Below are positions 27,185 to 35,798 of a stretch of DNA of 64,000 bases, piece by piece (the stretch's first letter is position 1; the number at the start of each line of letters is the position of its first letter). Source of the DNA: UBA868 sp016776875 (GTDB lineage: Bacteria; Pseudomonadota; Gammaproteobacteria; Arenicellales; UBA868); assembly GCA_051201585.1 (NCBI GenBank), contig CP179198.1, forward strand, positions 2,356,001-2,420,000. The letters are read 5' to 3'. A model generated the notes under the pieces. That model was not told the DNA's origin, did not search any database, and worked only from the letters and a program-made list of their open reading frames with translations. The position numbers were made by a program, and so were the translations under genes.

Positions 27185-27877
27185 ATGACTAAAAACCCGA
27201 ATATCTCAAAGCCTGTGCGCAGTTTTGTCCGACGGGAGGGGCGGATGACAAACGCACAAAAAAAGGCAATCGAGGAGCTAAAGGATAAATACGGGATTGA
27301 CGGCGCTGAAAAAATCTCTGATGGATACCCTTTCGCTAAAGGGACTGATATACACCTCGAAATTGGCTTTGGTGATGGTGAAGCGCTAATGTCGCTTGCA
27401 AAATCAAATTTAGAATCCGGCTTTATTGGTATCGATCCGCATCGTCCTGGCGCTGGGCGAGTACTTCTTGAAATGGATCGTGACGAAATCTATAACGCGA
27501 GAGTCATTATAGGAGACGCAGCTGAACTGCTGCCGTCTCTATTTCAGCCACAATCATTGACTCGCATTCTGGTTTTATTTCCAGATCCATGGCCCAAAAA
27601 ACGTCACAACAAACGCCGTTTAATCAATCAAACCTTTCTGGGCGATCTCGCAAATACTTTAAAGCCCGGTGGCATTTTGCATATTGCGACCGATTGGCAG
27701 GATTACGCAGAGAGCATTGTTGAAACGCTTACCTCAATATCGAATCTTGAAAACACCAGCGAAACCAGCGATTACTGTCCCCGCCCATCCTGGCGGCCTG
27801 AAACCAAATATGAGCGCCGCGGACTCTCACTCGGTCATCAAGTCTTTGATATTGGATCCATCAAAAATGAGTCCTGA
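27185..27877 (+). CDS. trmB: tRNA (guanine-N7-)-methyltransferase TrmB
   Basis: Makes m7G46 in the variable loop of tRNAs using S-adenosylmethionine. The 230-residue protein has the RSFVRREGRMT start and the SAM-binding HLEIGFGDGEAL (about residue 57). GIDPHRPG, LVLFPDPWPKKRHNKRRL (substrate/catalytic Asp region) and ATDWQDYAE follow. The ending TKYERRGLSLGH is the conserved C-terminal motif. The stop overlaps the start of the next gene by 11 bp. Confidence 0.98.
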   Translation: MTKNPNISKPVRSFVRREGRMTNAQKKAIEELKDKYGIDGAEKISDGYPFAKGTDIHLEIGFGDGEALMSLAKSNLESGFIGIDPHRPGAGRVLLEMDRDEIYNARVIIGDAAELLPSLFQPQSLTRILVLFPDPWPKKRHNKRRLINQTFLGDLANTLKPGGILHIATDWQDYAESIVETLTSISNLENTSETSDYCPRPSWRPETKYERRGLSLGHQVFDIGSIKNES

Positions 27878-28928
27878 GCACCCGCGCTGGTGGGATCCCC
27901 ATTCTGATCAGCCGTATAAGCTGTCGAAAAGTAACAAGCCCCGACTTCGAGCTGATAATCTTATTGAGTACGCCAAAACCGCCGCCACAGCACTGACCAT
28001 GAGTCCCGTTGTTGGATGGCACTATGCTTCCTTAAAACGTCCCACGCCGCCTGACCCCTCGGATTTTGTGGGACTCGGCATATCCCCAGATCACGGGGAC
28101 CCTGTCCAGATTGAGGACCTTGTGAGTGAACTCGGCGTTAAAAAGCTTTTGCTTCGTATCCCCTCTTGGCATGTCGATCATATCGAGCATTACCTTAACT
28201 TCGCCGATCGATTCAAAAATCATGATTTTTTAATCAATATTCTTCAATCCCAACACAGCGTTCAAGATATAGAAATCTGGGAAAAAAATGTTTCAGATAT
28301 TGTTAAAGCATTTCAAGGCAAGACAAACGAATTCCAATTAGGCAATGCCATTAATCGAAGCAAGTGGGGCTGTCAGCATACCGGTGACTACTTGAAGCTT
28401 CTTGAGAGAGTACCTGCCCTGCGGGACTTATATCCGGATATCACAATCGGGGGCTCATCAGTTATCGACTTTGAACCACTCGCGACCCTTCGCACCCTGT
28501 TCAATTTCCATAGCTACGACATCGATTTCTGCACTTGTGCACTTTATGTTAACCGCAGGGGCTCACCCTACTCTAGGCAATACGGCGTCTTTGGTCTTGC
28601 TGAAAAACTGCGTCTGATTTATGCCATGGCGAAGGCTTCAAACCGCGCTAAATCTCGCCTTTGGGTCACTGAGACCAATTGGCCCCTTCTAAACACCAAA
28701 CCCTACACGCCTAATTCAGGTTTACCCCGTTCGACTGTTGATGAGCAAACCCAAGCCCAATATCTCACCGAATATTACCGAATTGCCTACTCACTTGGAT
28801 TTGTGGAGCGGGTTTATTGGTGGCAGCTCGTCAATCCGGGTTATGGACTCGTCGACCACCGCAAGGGTGGCATCAGGAAAATGCCCTCTTTTTTTGCTTT
28901 CAAAGACCTTCTTGAGAATAAAGCCTAG
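27867..28928 (+). CDS. Putative glycoside hydrolase-like TIM-barrel protein
   Basis: A 353-residue cytoplasmic-looking protein with no signal peptide; start chosen at ATG 27867, which overlaps trmB by 11 bp. It has a GH-A clan-like strand-4 motif, EFQLGNAINRSKWG, and a later strand motif LWVTETNWPLL whose Glu could be the nucleophile. VYWWQLVNPGYGLVD follows near the C-terminus. The acid/base Glu expected after GN is Ala here, so classical hydrolysis is uncertain. Relatives occur near LPS genes in other gammaproteobacteria as far as I recall. Function is unproven. Confidence 0.75.
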   Translation: MSPEHPRWWDPHSDQPYKLSKSNKPRLRADNLIEYAKTAATALTMSPVVGWHYASLKRPTPPDPSDFVGLGISPDHGDPVQIEDLVSELGVKKLLLRIPSWHVDHIEHYLNFADRFKNHDFLINILQSQHSVQDIEIWEKNVSDIVKAFQGKTNEFQLGNAINRSKWGCQHTGDYLKLLERVPALRDLYPDITIGGSSVIDFEPLATLRTLFNFHSYDIDFCTCALYVNRRGSPYSRQYGVFGLAEKLRLIYAMAKASNRAKSRLWVTETNWPLLNTKPYTPNSGLPRSTVDEQTQAQYLTEYYRIAYSLGFVERVYWWQLVNPGYGLVDHRKGGIRKMPSFFAFKDLLENKA

Positions 28929-28937
28929 CTCGCTGGC

Positions 28938-29597
28938 CTAATTTTTTATTTGGTCAACCCCGTGGCTGGTGCCCACAAGCAGGACATCGGCTCGTCGAAC
29001 CGCAAAAAGCCCATTATCGACAACGCCAGCCAAAAGATTAAGCTTCGCTTCCATTGATGAAGGATCGGTCAGATCTAGATTTTTAACATCAAGAATCAGA
29101 TTGCCGTTATCCGTTGTAAACCCTGCGCGAAGTTCAGGCTGCCCGCCCATCGCAATTATTTTTCGGGCCACTAAACTTTGCGCCATGGGGATGACTTCAA
29201 CTGGCAATGGAAACGAGCCAAGATGATTCGAAAGCTTGGACTGATCTGTTATACAAATAAAGCGCCGACTCGCGCTGGCCACAATTTTTTCACGCGTTAA
29301 CGCGCCGCCACCACCTTTGATGAGATGTAGATGCTTTGTGGCCTCATCGGCACCATCAACATATAAAGACAAATCGCCGGTACGATTCAGGTCCAGTACC
29401 GGCAAACCAATTGCCCGAAGCCTCTCTGATGAGGCTTCCGAGCTTGAGACCACGCCATCAATTTTACCTTTGACTTTTGCCAGCGCATCGATAAAGAAAT
29501 TAGTCGTTGATCCTGTTCCGACCCCTAAAATCTCACCCGATTCGATAAAATCGAGGGCCGCTTCCGCAGCTGCCTGCTTTTGATCATTCTGATTCAA
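28938..29597 (-). CDS. rpiA: Ribose-5-phosphate isomerase A
   Basis: Interconverts ribose-5-phosphate and ribulose-5-phosphate in the pentose phosphate pathway. The 219 residues show VGTGSTTNFFIDAL (phosphate loop), YVDGADEATKHLHLIKGGGGALTREKI spread over the active site (Asp, Lys, Glu), and FICITDQSKLSNHLG. Length and motifs match E. coli RpiA (219 aa). It is divergent from a small ORF and convergent with the glycosidase-like gene, 9 bp apart. Confidence 0.98.
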   Translation of the reverse strand: MNQNDQKQAAAEAALDFIESGEILGVGTGSTTNFFIDALAKVKGKIDGVVSSSEASSERLRAIGLPVLDLNRTGDLSLYVDGADEATKHLHLIKGGGGALTREKIVASASRRFICITDQSKLSNHLGSFPLPVEVIPMAQSLVARKIIAMGGQPELRAGFTTDNGNLILDVKNLDLTDPSSMEAKLNLLAGVVDNGLFAVRRADVLLVGTSHGVDQIKN

Positions 29598-29692
29598 GGG
29601 TAAACTCCTATAGGTATTGACGGAACAATTTTACTTCTTCGTGTAAATAAATCGAGAACGGTCCGACCAAGGCCCAAAGGAGTCTTTTTTAA

Positions 29693-29863
29693 GTGGAAAA
29701 ACTAACAGGACTGTTTAATTTACCCGGCGAGGGCTTTGTTGTTCAGCTCCGAGATGGCACCACCTCATCGCTTTACGACAAACAGGGTCTTCAATTCCTT
29801 ATTCTCGACCGTAAACAAAAAGGTTTAGATACTGCAGTCGCAGAAAAGCTCTGGCTCAAATGA
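29693..29863 (+). CDS. Small hypothetical protein (56 aa)
   Basis: A short ORF with GTG start preceded by AAAGGAG at 10-bp spacing. The product begins MEKLTGLFNLPGEGFVVQL and has no membrane segment or Cys. It fills most of the gap between divergent rpiA and the convergent epimerase gene. I do not recognise a family. The good ribosome site and protein-like composition favour a real gene, but coding is not proven. Confidence 0.5.
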   Translation: MEKLTGLFNLPGEGFVVQLRDGTTSSLYDKQGLQFLILDRKQKGLDTAVAEKLWLK

Positions 29864-29971
29864 ACTCGATTCAAAATTCAATCGGCCTTCACTTCTAGAC
29901 AAACTTTTTTTTGAATCCCAACTTACTACCAATTGAAAATCCGCAAGCCCGGAATTTAAGCGCTTTCCGCG

Positions 29972-30970
29972 CTAAGCCTGATAATACTCCCGGTACCAGT
30001 CCACAAATCGCTGGATGCCTTCTTCGACTCTTATCTGCGGGCGATATCCAAAATCCGCCTCAAGCGAAGTGACATCTGCTTCAGTCGCCGGCACATCACC
30101 ATCCTGCATCGGAAGCAGCTCAAGAACTGCTTTTTTACCCAACGCCTTTTCCAGCGCCAAAATGTAATCCATCAATTGGACTCGATGACTGTTTCCGATA
30201 TTGTAGATTCTCCACGGCGCGCTAATGCTCTGGCTCGCAGTGTTTTGATCTTCTGACTTTTTAGCCGGTTGATCGATTATTCTTTTGACACCCTCAACAA
30301 TATCATCTACAAATGTGAAATCTCGCACCATTTGACCTTGATTAAACACGGGAATCGGCGTTCCCTCCAAAATGCCTTTGGTAAATTTAAACAAGGCCAT
30401 GTCAGGCCGACCCCACGGGCCGTAAACCGTAAAAAATCTAAGGCCTGTTGTTGGCATTTGGTAAAGATGCGAGTAAGCGTGAGCCATAAGCTCGTTTGCT
30501 TTTTTACTCGCGGCATAAAGCGATATCGGATGATCCACGCTATCCTGTTCTGAAAATGGTAATTTTTTATTCGACCCGTAAACAGAACTTGACGACGCGT
30601 AAACCAAATGGCCCACGCCGGAATGACGGCAGCCCTCTAAAATATTTCCGAATCCAACAAGATTTGCGTCGACATACGCAGCCGGATTTTCAATGGAGTA
30701 CCGAACTCCCGCCTGCGCCGCTAAATTGACAACGGCATCAAACGCATCGCTCGAAAACAAATCAGCCATATCGTCTCGATCCGCAATATCCATCTTTAAG
30801 AATCTAAACTTTGCAGATTGATTCAACTGTTCAAGTCTTGATTCTTTAAGTGACACGTCATAGTAGTCATTCAAATTATCAATGGCCGTCACGTGGTCAC
30901 CTCTTTCAAGTAATACCATCCCTAAGGTTGAACCAATAAAACCAGCACCTCCAGTTATCAAGACGTGCAC
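29972..30970 (-). CDS. NAD-dependent epimerase, UDP-glucuronate 4-epimerase-like
   Basis: A short-chain dehydrogenase-type sugar epimerase of 332 residues. It has the NAD-binding ITGGAGFIGSTLG (residues 5-17), DNLNDYYDVSLKESRL typical of CapI/UDP-GlcA 4-epimerases, catalytic Ser in ASSSSVYG and the YAASKK pair. RFFTVYGPWGRPDMALF is the usual substrate loop. It likely interconverts UDP-GlcA/GalA or their N-acetyl forms. It is the last gene of an operon with a UDP-sugar dehydrogenase (2 bp upstream) and a DegT-type aminotransferase, serving a surface polysaccharide. Confidence 0.93.
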   Translation of the reverse strand: MHVLITGGAGFIGSTLGMVLLERGDHVTAIDNLNDYYDVSLKESRLEQLNQSAKFRFLKMDIADRDDMADLFSSDAFDAVVNLAAQAGVRYSIENPAAYVDANLVGFGNILEGCRHSGVGHLVYASSSSVYGSNKKLPFSEQDSVDHPISLYAASKKANELMAHAYSHLYQMPTTGLRFFTVYGPWGRPDMALFKFTKGILEGTPIPVFNQGQMVRDFTFVDDIVEGVKRIIDQPAKKSEDQNTASQSISAPWRIYNIGNSHRVQLMDYILALEKALGKKAVLELLPMQDGDVPATEADVTSLEADFGYRPQIRVEEGIQRFVDWYREYYQA

Positions 30971-30972
30971 TT

Positions 30973-32250
30973 TTAAAGACTCCAGTAAGTTAACGTTTCT
31001 TCAACTTCGGCTTCCTTTCGAAACACCGCCTGCACATCGATCAAAACACCGGGCTCTTCTGTAATCGACCTGATCCAGGCCAGACCTCTCTCTCGAAACT
31101 CGAGATGCGGAGCTAAAAGAAGTGTTACAGAAGCTCGTGTAAGATCAGAGAGGTCAGTAAGCTGCATTTTTTCTTCAGACAAAACTTCGTTCGCATCCGC
31201 TCTTGGATCTGCAATGACAACATTAAGGCCAAGAGCCCGTAGTTCCCGAATTAACGGGAACGCCTGCGAATTTCGAATATCTGGACAATTTTCTTTAAAG
31301 GTGATGCCTAGTACATTAATCCTAGCGCCCGTCAACGGAAGCACCTGCTGGGCCATCAGCTTTAACGTTTTTTCGACTACAAAATTCGCCATCCCATCAT
31401 TAATTCGCCGGCCTGCCAAAATTACCTCAGGTTGATAGCCTGCTTCTTGGGCTTTATGCGTCAGATAATATGGATCGACCCCAATACAGTGTCCTCCGAC
31501 AAGACCAGGTTTAAATGGCAGAAAATTCCATTTACTGCCGGCTGCCTCAAGAACATCTTGCGTATTGATATCGAGGCGATCAAATAAAATTGAGAGTTCA
31601 TTAACTAGCGCAATATTTAGATCGCGCTGCGTGTTCTCAATTACTTTTGCGGCTTCCGCAACACGAATACTTGGCGCTCGATAAATTCCAGCGGTAACTA
31701 CCTCTCCATAAAGACTCACCAGCATCTCGAGGGTTTTTTCATTATCCGCAGAGACTACTTTGATAATGGTTGCCAATGTCCGCTCTGGATCTCCCGGGTT
31801 AATGCGCTCAGGAGAGTAGCCTACTGCAAAATCCCGCTGCCAGAGAAGTCCCGATGCTGATTCAAGTACGGGAACACCTATTTCTTCCGTTGCTCCAGGA
31901 TAGACCGTTGATTCATAGACCACGGTTGCGCCTGCAGTCATCACTGAACCTACCGTCCTGCTCGCAGCAATCAATGGCCCGAAATCCGGACGACGGGCGT
32001 CATCGACAGGTGTCGGCACAGCAATAATAAAGAGGTCGCAGTCTGCCAGGTCGCCCGAGTCTGTTGTGAGAGTCAAGCTTGCCGCATTAACAAGTTGCTG
32101 GGTCGTGACCTCGCCTGTTAAATCTTTTCCCGTTTTGTAGCTATCAACTTTCCGCTGATCCAGATCAAACCCGATTACCGAGTGTTTCTTTCCGAATCCA
32201 ACGGCCAGTTGAATACCGACATAGCCAAGGCCTAAAATGCCAATCTTCAT
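30973..32250 (-). CDS. UDP-N-acetylhexosamine / UDP-glucose 6-dehydrogenase (TviB-like)
   Basis: Oxidises C6 of a UDP-sugar to the uronic acid in two NAD-dependent steps. The 425 residues begin KIGILGLGYVGIQLAVGFG (NAD motif). FAVGYSPERINPGDPE and KVIENTQRDLNIALVNEL are typical of the WbpA/TviB branch. The catalytic Cys lies in GGHCIGVDPYYL, and GITFKENCPDIRNSQAF follows. It overlaps the PIN-DegT gene by 4 bp and is 2 bp from the epimerase. The product of this operon is probably an N-acetylated or amino-uronic acid nucleotide sugar (inference). Confidence 0.93.
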   Translation of the reverse strand: MKIGILGLGYVGIQLAVGFGKKHSVIGFDLDQRKVDSYKTGKDLTGEVTTQQLVNAASLTLTTDSGDLADCDLFIIAVPTPVDDARRPDFGPLIAASRTVGSVMTAGATVVYESTVYPGATEEIGVPVLESASGLLWQRDFAVGYSPERINPGDPERTLATIIKVVSADNEKTLEMLVSLYGEVVTAGIYRAPSIRVAEAAKVIENTQRDLNIALVNELSILFDRLDINTQDVLEAAGSKWNFLPFKPGLVGGHCIGVDPYYLTHKAQEAGYQPEVILAGRRINDGMANFVVEKTLKLMAQQVLPLTGARINVLGITFKENCPDIRNSQAFPLIRELRALGLNVVIADPRADANEVLSEEKMQLTDLSDLTRASVTLLLAPHLEFRERGLAWIRSITEEPGVLIDVQAVFRKEAEVEETLTYWSL

Positions 32251-33833
32251 ACAGCGCTATTTTCTTTGTTACTAAAACTCGGGCTACTCCCCGACGCATC
32301 GATCGCTTCGGATAGACATTCAACAATACACTGCTGAACCTCGTCTGTCAGGTAAGGGTGCATCGGCAAGCTTAGAACTTCATTTGCGGCTCGGTCACTC
32401 TGCTCGCACACGACCGTTGACTGCTCTAACGCCGGTTGCCGATACAAAGAAGTTGGGTAATGTACAGCAGTCGGAATACCCGCCTCGGTCATCAACTGCT
32501 GTACGAGCGACCGGTTTTCAACGCGTACCGTATATTGCGCCCAAGTACTTTTATTGTGCGGCAAGACAACCGGGAGCGCCAAAAAGCCCTCGCGGGCTTT
32601 TTCAGCAAGTAGCGTTTCATATCGTGCCGCCGCGCGCTGTCTCGAGGCCACTTCACCCTCAAAAATATCTAACTTTGCCAAAAGTACCGCTGCCTGAATC
32701 GTATCCAAACGCCCATTAATACCAAGCCTAATGTGGTGGTAACGACTATCTTGACCATGGTCTCGAATCTGGCGTATTTTTTTTGCCAATTCTTCATCTT
32801 GTGAAAAACATGCTCCCGCATCACCGTAGGCGCCAAGCGGTTTTGCAGGAAAAAAGCTGGTACAGGCAAGATGGCTGAGGGCACATGATCGACCTTTCTT
32901 ATAAGTCGCCCCAAAACTTTGCGCAGCATCTTCGATCACGATCAATGAATGCTTGTTTGCAAGTACATTGATCTCGTCCATTTCTGCGCACTGCCCATAA
33001 AGACTTACCGGCATAATCGCCTTGGTTCGCGCCGTAATCGCAGATTCAATTCTATTAACATCAATATTAAAGGTGAACGGATTCACATCAACGTATATCG
33101 GGATCGCCCCAAGCAACGCAATCGTTTCGGCCGTTGCAAAAAATGTAAAAGGTGATGTAATGACTTCATCACCGGGCCCGACATCACTTGCCATCAGGGC
33201 AATTAACAATGCATCGGTACCACTTGCAACCCCAACGGAGTGGGCAGCACCAGACATTTGCATCAAGCGTTGTTCAAGTTCGGTAATTTCCGGACCCATC
33301 ACATAGCTTCCGTGGTGCAAAACCCGGTGAATATTTTCTTCCAGACTTGATCGAATACATTTTTGCTGGGTCACGAGATCAACAAAGTTGACTTTGTGCT
33401 CAACTTCTAGCAAACGAATCGCTTCTTCGTCGATAAACAAACCACCACGCTTGACTCGCTCCGGATCTGTCGTCACGACACACGTATCTGCTCCTAAACG
33501 CGCTGCGGCCGTCATCAACGCCTGCGTCAATAGATCAGTGTGATCTATCTTTTCAAAATCACCCGATAACGCACTTAACCACTGAAAAGAGGGCATATTT
33601 AATTTCAGTAATTCCTGCGCCTGCGATTGCATCTCGTCAAAACAACTGCTATCACCCAACGTCAGAGTTGATACCTGTCGGACAATTTCGGGATATTCAG
33701 CCGTATAAAGCCACACTTCGACCCCTGCCGCGGATAGATCAAAGAGCGTCGTCCTAAAATCATAACTGGCGGTCCCACAGACTCGCGCCACAGCGCTCGC
33801 ATCCAAAATCAAGTTACGAACAGTACTCATCAA
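32247..33833 (-). CDS. PIN-like domain fused to DegT/DnrJ/EryC1 sugar aminotransferase
   Basis: A 528-residue fusion. Residues 5-142 look like a PIN nuclease domain. It has NLILDASAVARV with Asp11, Glu46/Glu49 in TAEYPEI, Asp97/Asp100 in DHTDLLTQALM and Asp123 in VVTTD, so all four acidic positions are occupied. Residues 147-510 are a complete PLP-dependent sugar aminotransferase (VNFVDLVTQQ start, GVASGTDALLIAL, VIEDAAQSFGA, Schiff-base Lys331 in FFPAKPLG). No ATG or ribosome site lies at the junction, so it reads as one protein. It overlaps both neighbours by 4 bp. The aminotransferase suits a keto-sugar; the role of the PIN domain is unknown. Confidence 0.88.
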   Translation of the reverse strand: MMSTVRNLILDASAVARVCGTASYDFRTTLFDLSAAGVEVWLYTAEYPEIVRQVSTLTLGDSSCFDEMQSQAQELLKLNMPSFQWLSALSGDFEKIDHTDLLTQALMTAAARLGADTCVVTTDPERVKRGGLFIDEEAIRLLEVEHKVNFVDLVTQQKCIRSSLEENIHRVLHHGSYVMGPEITELEQRLMQMSGAAHSVGVASGTDALLIALMASDVGPGDEVITSPFTFFATAETIALLGAIPIYVDVNPFTFNIDVNRIESAITARTKAIMPVSLYGQCAEMDEINVLANKHSLIVIEDAAQSFGATYKKGRSCALSHLACTSFFPAKPLGAYGDAGACFSQDEELAKKIRQIRDHGQDSRYHHIRLGINGRLDTIQAAVLLAKLDIFEGEVASRQRAAARYETLLAEKAREGFLALPVVLPHNKSTWAQYTVRVENRSLVQQLMTEAGIPTAVHYPTSLYRQPALEQSTVVCEQSDRAANEVLSLPMHPYLTDEVQQCIVECLSEAIDASGSSPSFSNKENSAV

Positions 33834-34606
33834 TCAGTCCAGCCACGAATTCGGTAAACCATAAGTCCGATTTTCTCATGAATTAATATTTGCGCCTTTT
33901 TAAGATTGCCCAGACTCGGCCACCAATCGAGAAACCGGGGTTGGGCATAGTCCACTACTGAAATACCGGAGGGTGAGGGGATCACGTCAAAACCCGATTT
34001 TTCGAAGGCCAAAACAGCCCGCTTCATGTGGAATCCGCTGGTCACAAGCAGGATCTGGTCAATTCCAATCGCGCCAAGGATTTTCCGCGTCCTGACTGCG
34101 TTCTCGTGCGTATTTCGACTGTCGCTCTCGACTAATATCGCAGCTGATGGCACCCCAAACTCTTCAAGCAACTGCCGACTGTAAACTGCCTCAGGCTCGA
34201 GACCCTCTTGCGGAAATACATTCCCACCGCTAATCAGGATCACTGGCGCTTTTCCTGCCTGATACAGTCGATACGCATGAATTAACCGGTTTCCATTGAG
34301 CTGACTGGTAACACGAGGCGAACTGGGAATACCCATATCGCCTCCGAGAACGACAATCGCACCCCCTTGAGGCGAGCTTTCAACAGGCGTGACAGGAAAA
34401 CTGCGCTCATGCTTCGCATACAAGCTTTTTGAAATCGGGGATCCTGCCACAACTAAAATTACAAAAGAAATGAAAACCGCTAACAATCCTTTCCATCTAC
34501 GCCCAAAAAGAATAAAACCTATTCCCAATAGCAGTAGTATTAATGCAAAACTAAACGGATAGATGAGCTGCGGCAGGAATTTAGATAACGTTATCCAGTC
34601 AGGCAA
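33830..34606 (-). CDS. YdcF/ElyC-like DUF218 membrane protein
   Basis: A 258-residue inner-membrane protein with two N-terminal hydrophobic spans (about 12-32 and 38-57) and a periplasmic DUF218 domain. Landmarks are GGAIVVLGGDMG, GKAPVILISGG, SRNTHENAVRT and LVTSGFHMKRA. ElyC and SanA relatives affect envelope and peptidoglycan integrity, but the chemistry is not settled. It overlaps the PIN-DegT gene by 4 bp, so it likely leads the nucleotide-sugar operon. Confidence 0.9.
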   Translation of the reverse strand: MPDWITLSKFLPQLIYPFSFALILLLLGIGFILFGRRWKGLLAVFISFVILVVAGSPISKSLYAKHERSFPVTPVESSPQGGAIVVLGGDMGIPSSPRVTSQLNGNRLIHAYRLYQAGKAPVILISGGNVFPQEGLEPEAVYSRQLLEEFGVPSAAILVESDSRNTHENAVRTRKILGAIGIDQILLVTSGFHMKRAVLAFEKSGFDVIPSPSGISVVDYAQPRFLDWWPSLGNLKKAQILIHEKIGLMVYRIRGWTD

Positions 34607-34696
34607 AGCGCTCCCCTACACCAACAAAGTCATCGTAGAAATAACGCACGCTGGCAAATTCAAATCAGTACTCAATGAACCAACAATGATCTACCG

Positions 34697-35320
34697 TTAT
34701 CCCTCTTGATCGGTAATGGTTACTTTCTCAACAACGATATCTTCAACCGGAACATCTTGATGGAACCCCGCATTGCCGGTTTGTACGGCCGCAATCTCTT
34801 CAACAACGTCCATACCACCTGTCACCTGACCGAAGACGGCGTAGCCCCACCCTTGAGGACTTTTCTCGGTGTGATCCAGAAATTGATTATCTTTAAGGTT
34901 GATAAAAAACTGAGAAGTTGCGGAATGCGGATCATTCGTCCGTGCCATGCAGATAGAGCCCGTCACGTTTTTAAGGCCGTTATCCGCCTCGTTTTCAATC
35001 GGCGCCTGCGTTGGCTTTTCCTTCATGCCACTTTCCAATCCGCCGCCCTGAATCACAAATCCTGGAATTACTCGATGGAAGATCGTGCCGTCAAAATGAC
35101 CACTATTCACATATTCAATAAAATTAGCGACCGTAACTGGTGCTTTTTCAGCATCCAGTTCCAGAGTAATTAGACCTTTTGACGTGTGCATCTCTACCAT
35201 AACTTTGTCTCCTGAGTTTGCCGTTGCAACCCCGATACTCGCCAACACTAAACTGACTGCTGACAAAAACGCTGCTGCTCTGGAATTAATAAATTTGTTA
35301 AAGCTCATAAACATCAACAT
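34697..35320 (-). CDS. ppiA: Cyclophilin-type peptidyl-prolyl isomerase, exported
   Basis: Catalyses proline cis-trans isomerisation, here probably in the periplasm. The 207 residues start with a signal peptide (about 1-35, cleavage after VATA) and continue as a cyclophilin domain with FHRVIPGFVIQGGG, QFFINLKDNQFLD and AVFGQVTGGMDVV. Active-site Arg and Phe are present. Several in-frame Met codons (35320, 35314, 35308) could start translation; the last gives a more typical signal peptide. The Trp seen in mammalian cyclophilins is absent, as is usual in bacterial PpiA/B. Confidence 0.93.
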   Translation of the reverse strand: MLMFMSFNKFINSRAAAFLSAVSLVLASIGVATANSGDKVMVEMHTSKGLITLELDAEKAPVTVANFIEYVNSGHFDGTIFHRVIPGFVIQGGGLESGMKEKPTQAPIENEADNGLKNVTGSICMARTNDPHSATSQFFINLKDNQFLDHTEKSPQGWGYAVFGQVTGGMDVVEEIAAVQTGNAGFHQDVPVEDIVVEKVTITDQEG

Positions 35321-35324
35321 CGCT

Positions 35325-35795
35325 TCACAACTCTCCTGCCATTTTTAGAATGAAATTCCACTCACTCAAATAAACTGGAAGAATCGAAAGCCGATTACCT
35401 CTTTGAACAAGCCGCATGTCTGCAAGCTTCTTTTGTGCCTTAATTTCTTGAAGCGTAACTGTCTTTTTGAACTTCTTCTTAAACTTGACGTCCACCATTA
35501 TCCATCGGGGATTTTCAGGTGTGCTTTTAGGATCGAAATATTTTTCCTTAGCATCAAACGCGGTGTGATCGGGATAAGCACTTTTTGAGACGATCTCCAT
35601 GATCCCGACAATGCCGGGCGTCTCGCAGTTTGAATGGTAAAAAAAAGCAAGATCGCCCTTGGCCATCTGATCCCGCATAAAATTTCGAGCCTGATAGTTG
35701 CGGATACCATCCCAATGATCAGTCTTACGGGGCATTGCCTTCAAATGGTCAATTGAGAACGCATCGGGCTCACTTTTCATTAGCCAGTATTTCAT
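35325..35795 (-). CDS. EVE domain-containing protein
   Basis: A 156-residue single-domain EVE (PUA-like) protein resembling thymocyte nuclear protein 1. It has the start WLMKSEPDAFSID, WDGIRNYQARNFMRDQM and GDLAFFYHSNCETPGIVGI, the pocket expected to recognise modified bases in nucleic acid. It lies 4 bp upstream of the cyclophilin gene and 3 bp downstream of the YmdB-like phosphoesterase gene on the same strand. Physiological target unknown. Confidence 0.94.
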   Translation of the reverse strand: MKYWLMKSEPDAFSIDHLKAMPRKTDHWDGIRNYQARNFMRDQMAKGDLAFFYHSNCETPGIVGIMEIVSKSAYPDHTAFDAKEKYFDPKSTPENPRWIMVDVKFKKKFKKTVTLQEIKAQKKLADMRLVQRGNRLSILPVYLSEWNFILKMAGEL

Positions 35796-35798
35796 AAT

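Noticed and set aside
34706..35173. 155-codon plus-strand ORF
   Set aside because: Fully antisense to the cyclophilin gene and without recognisable motifs.
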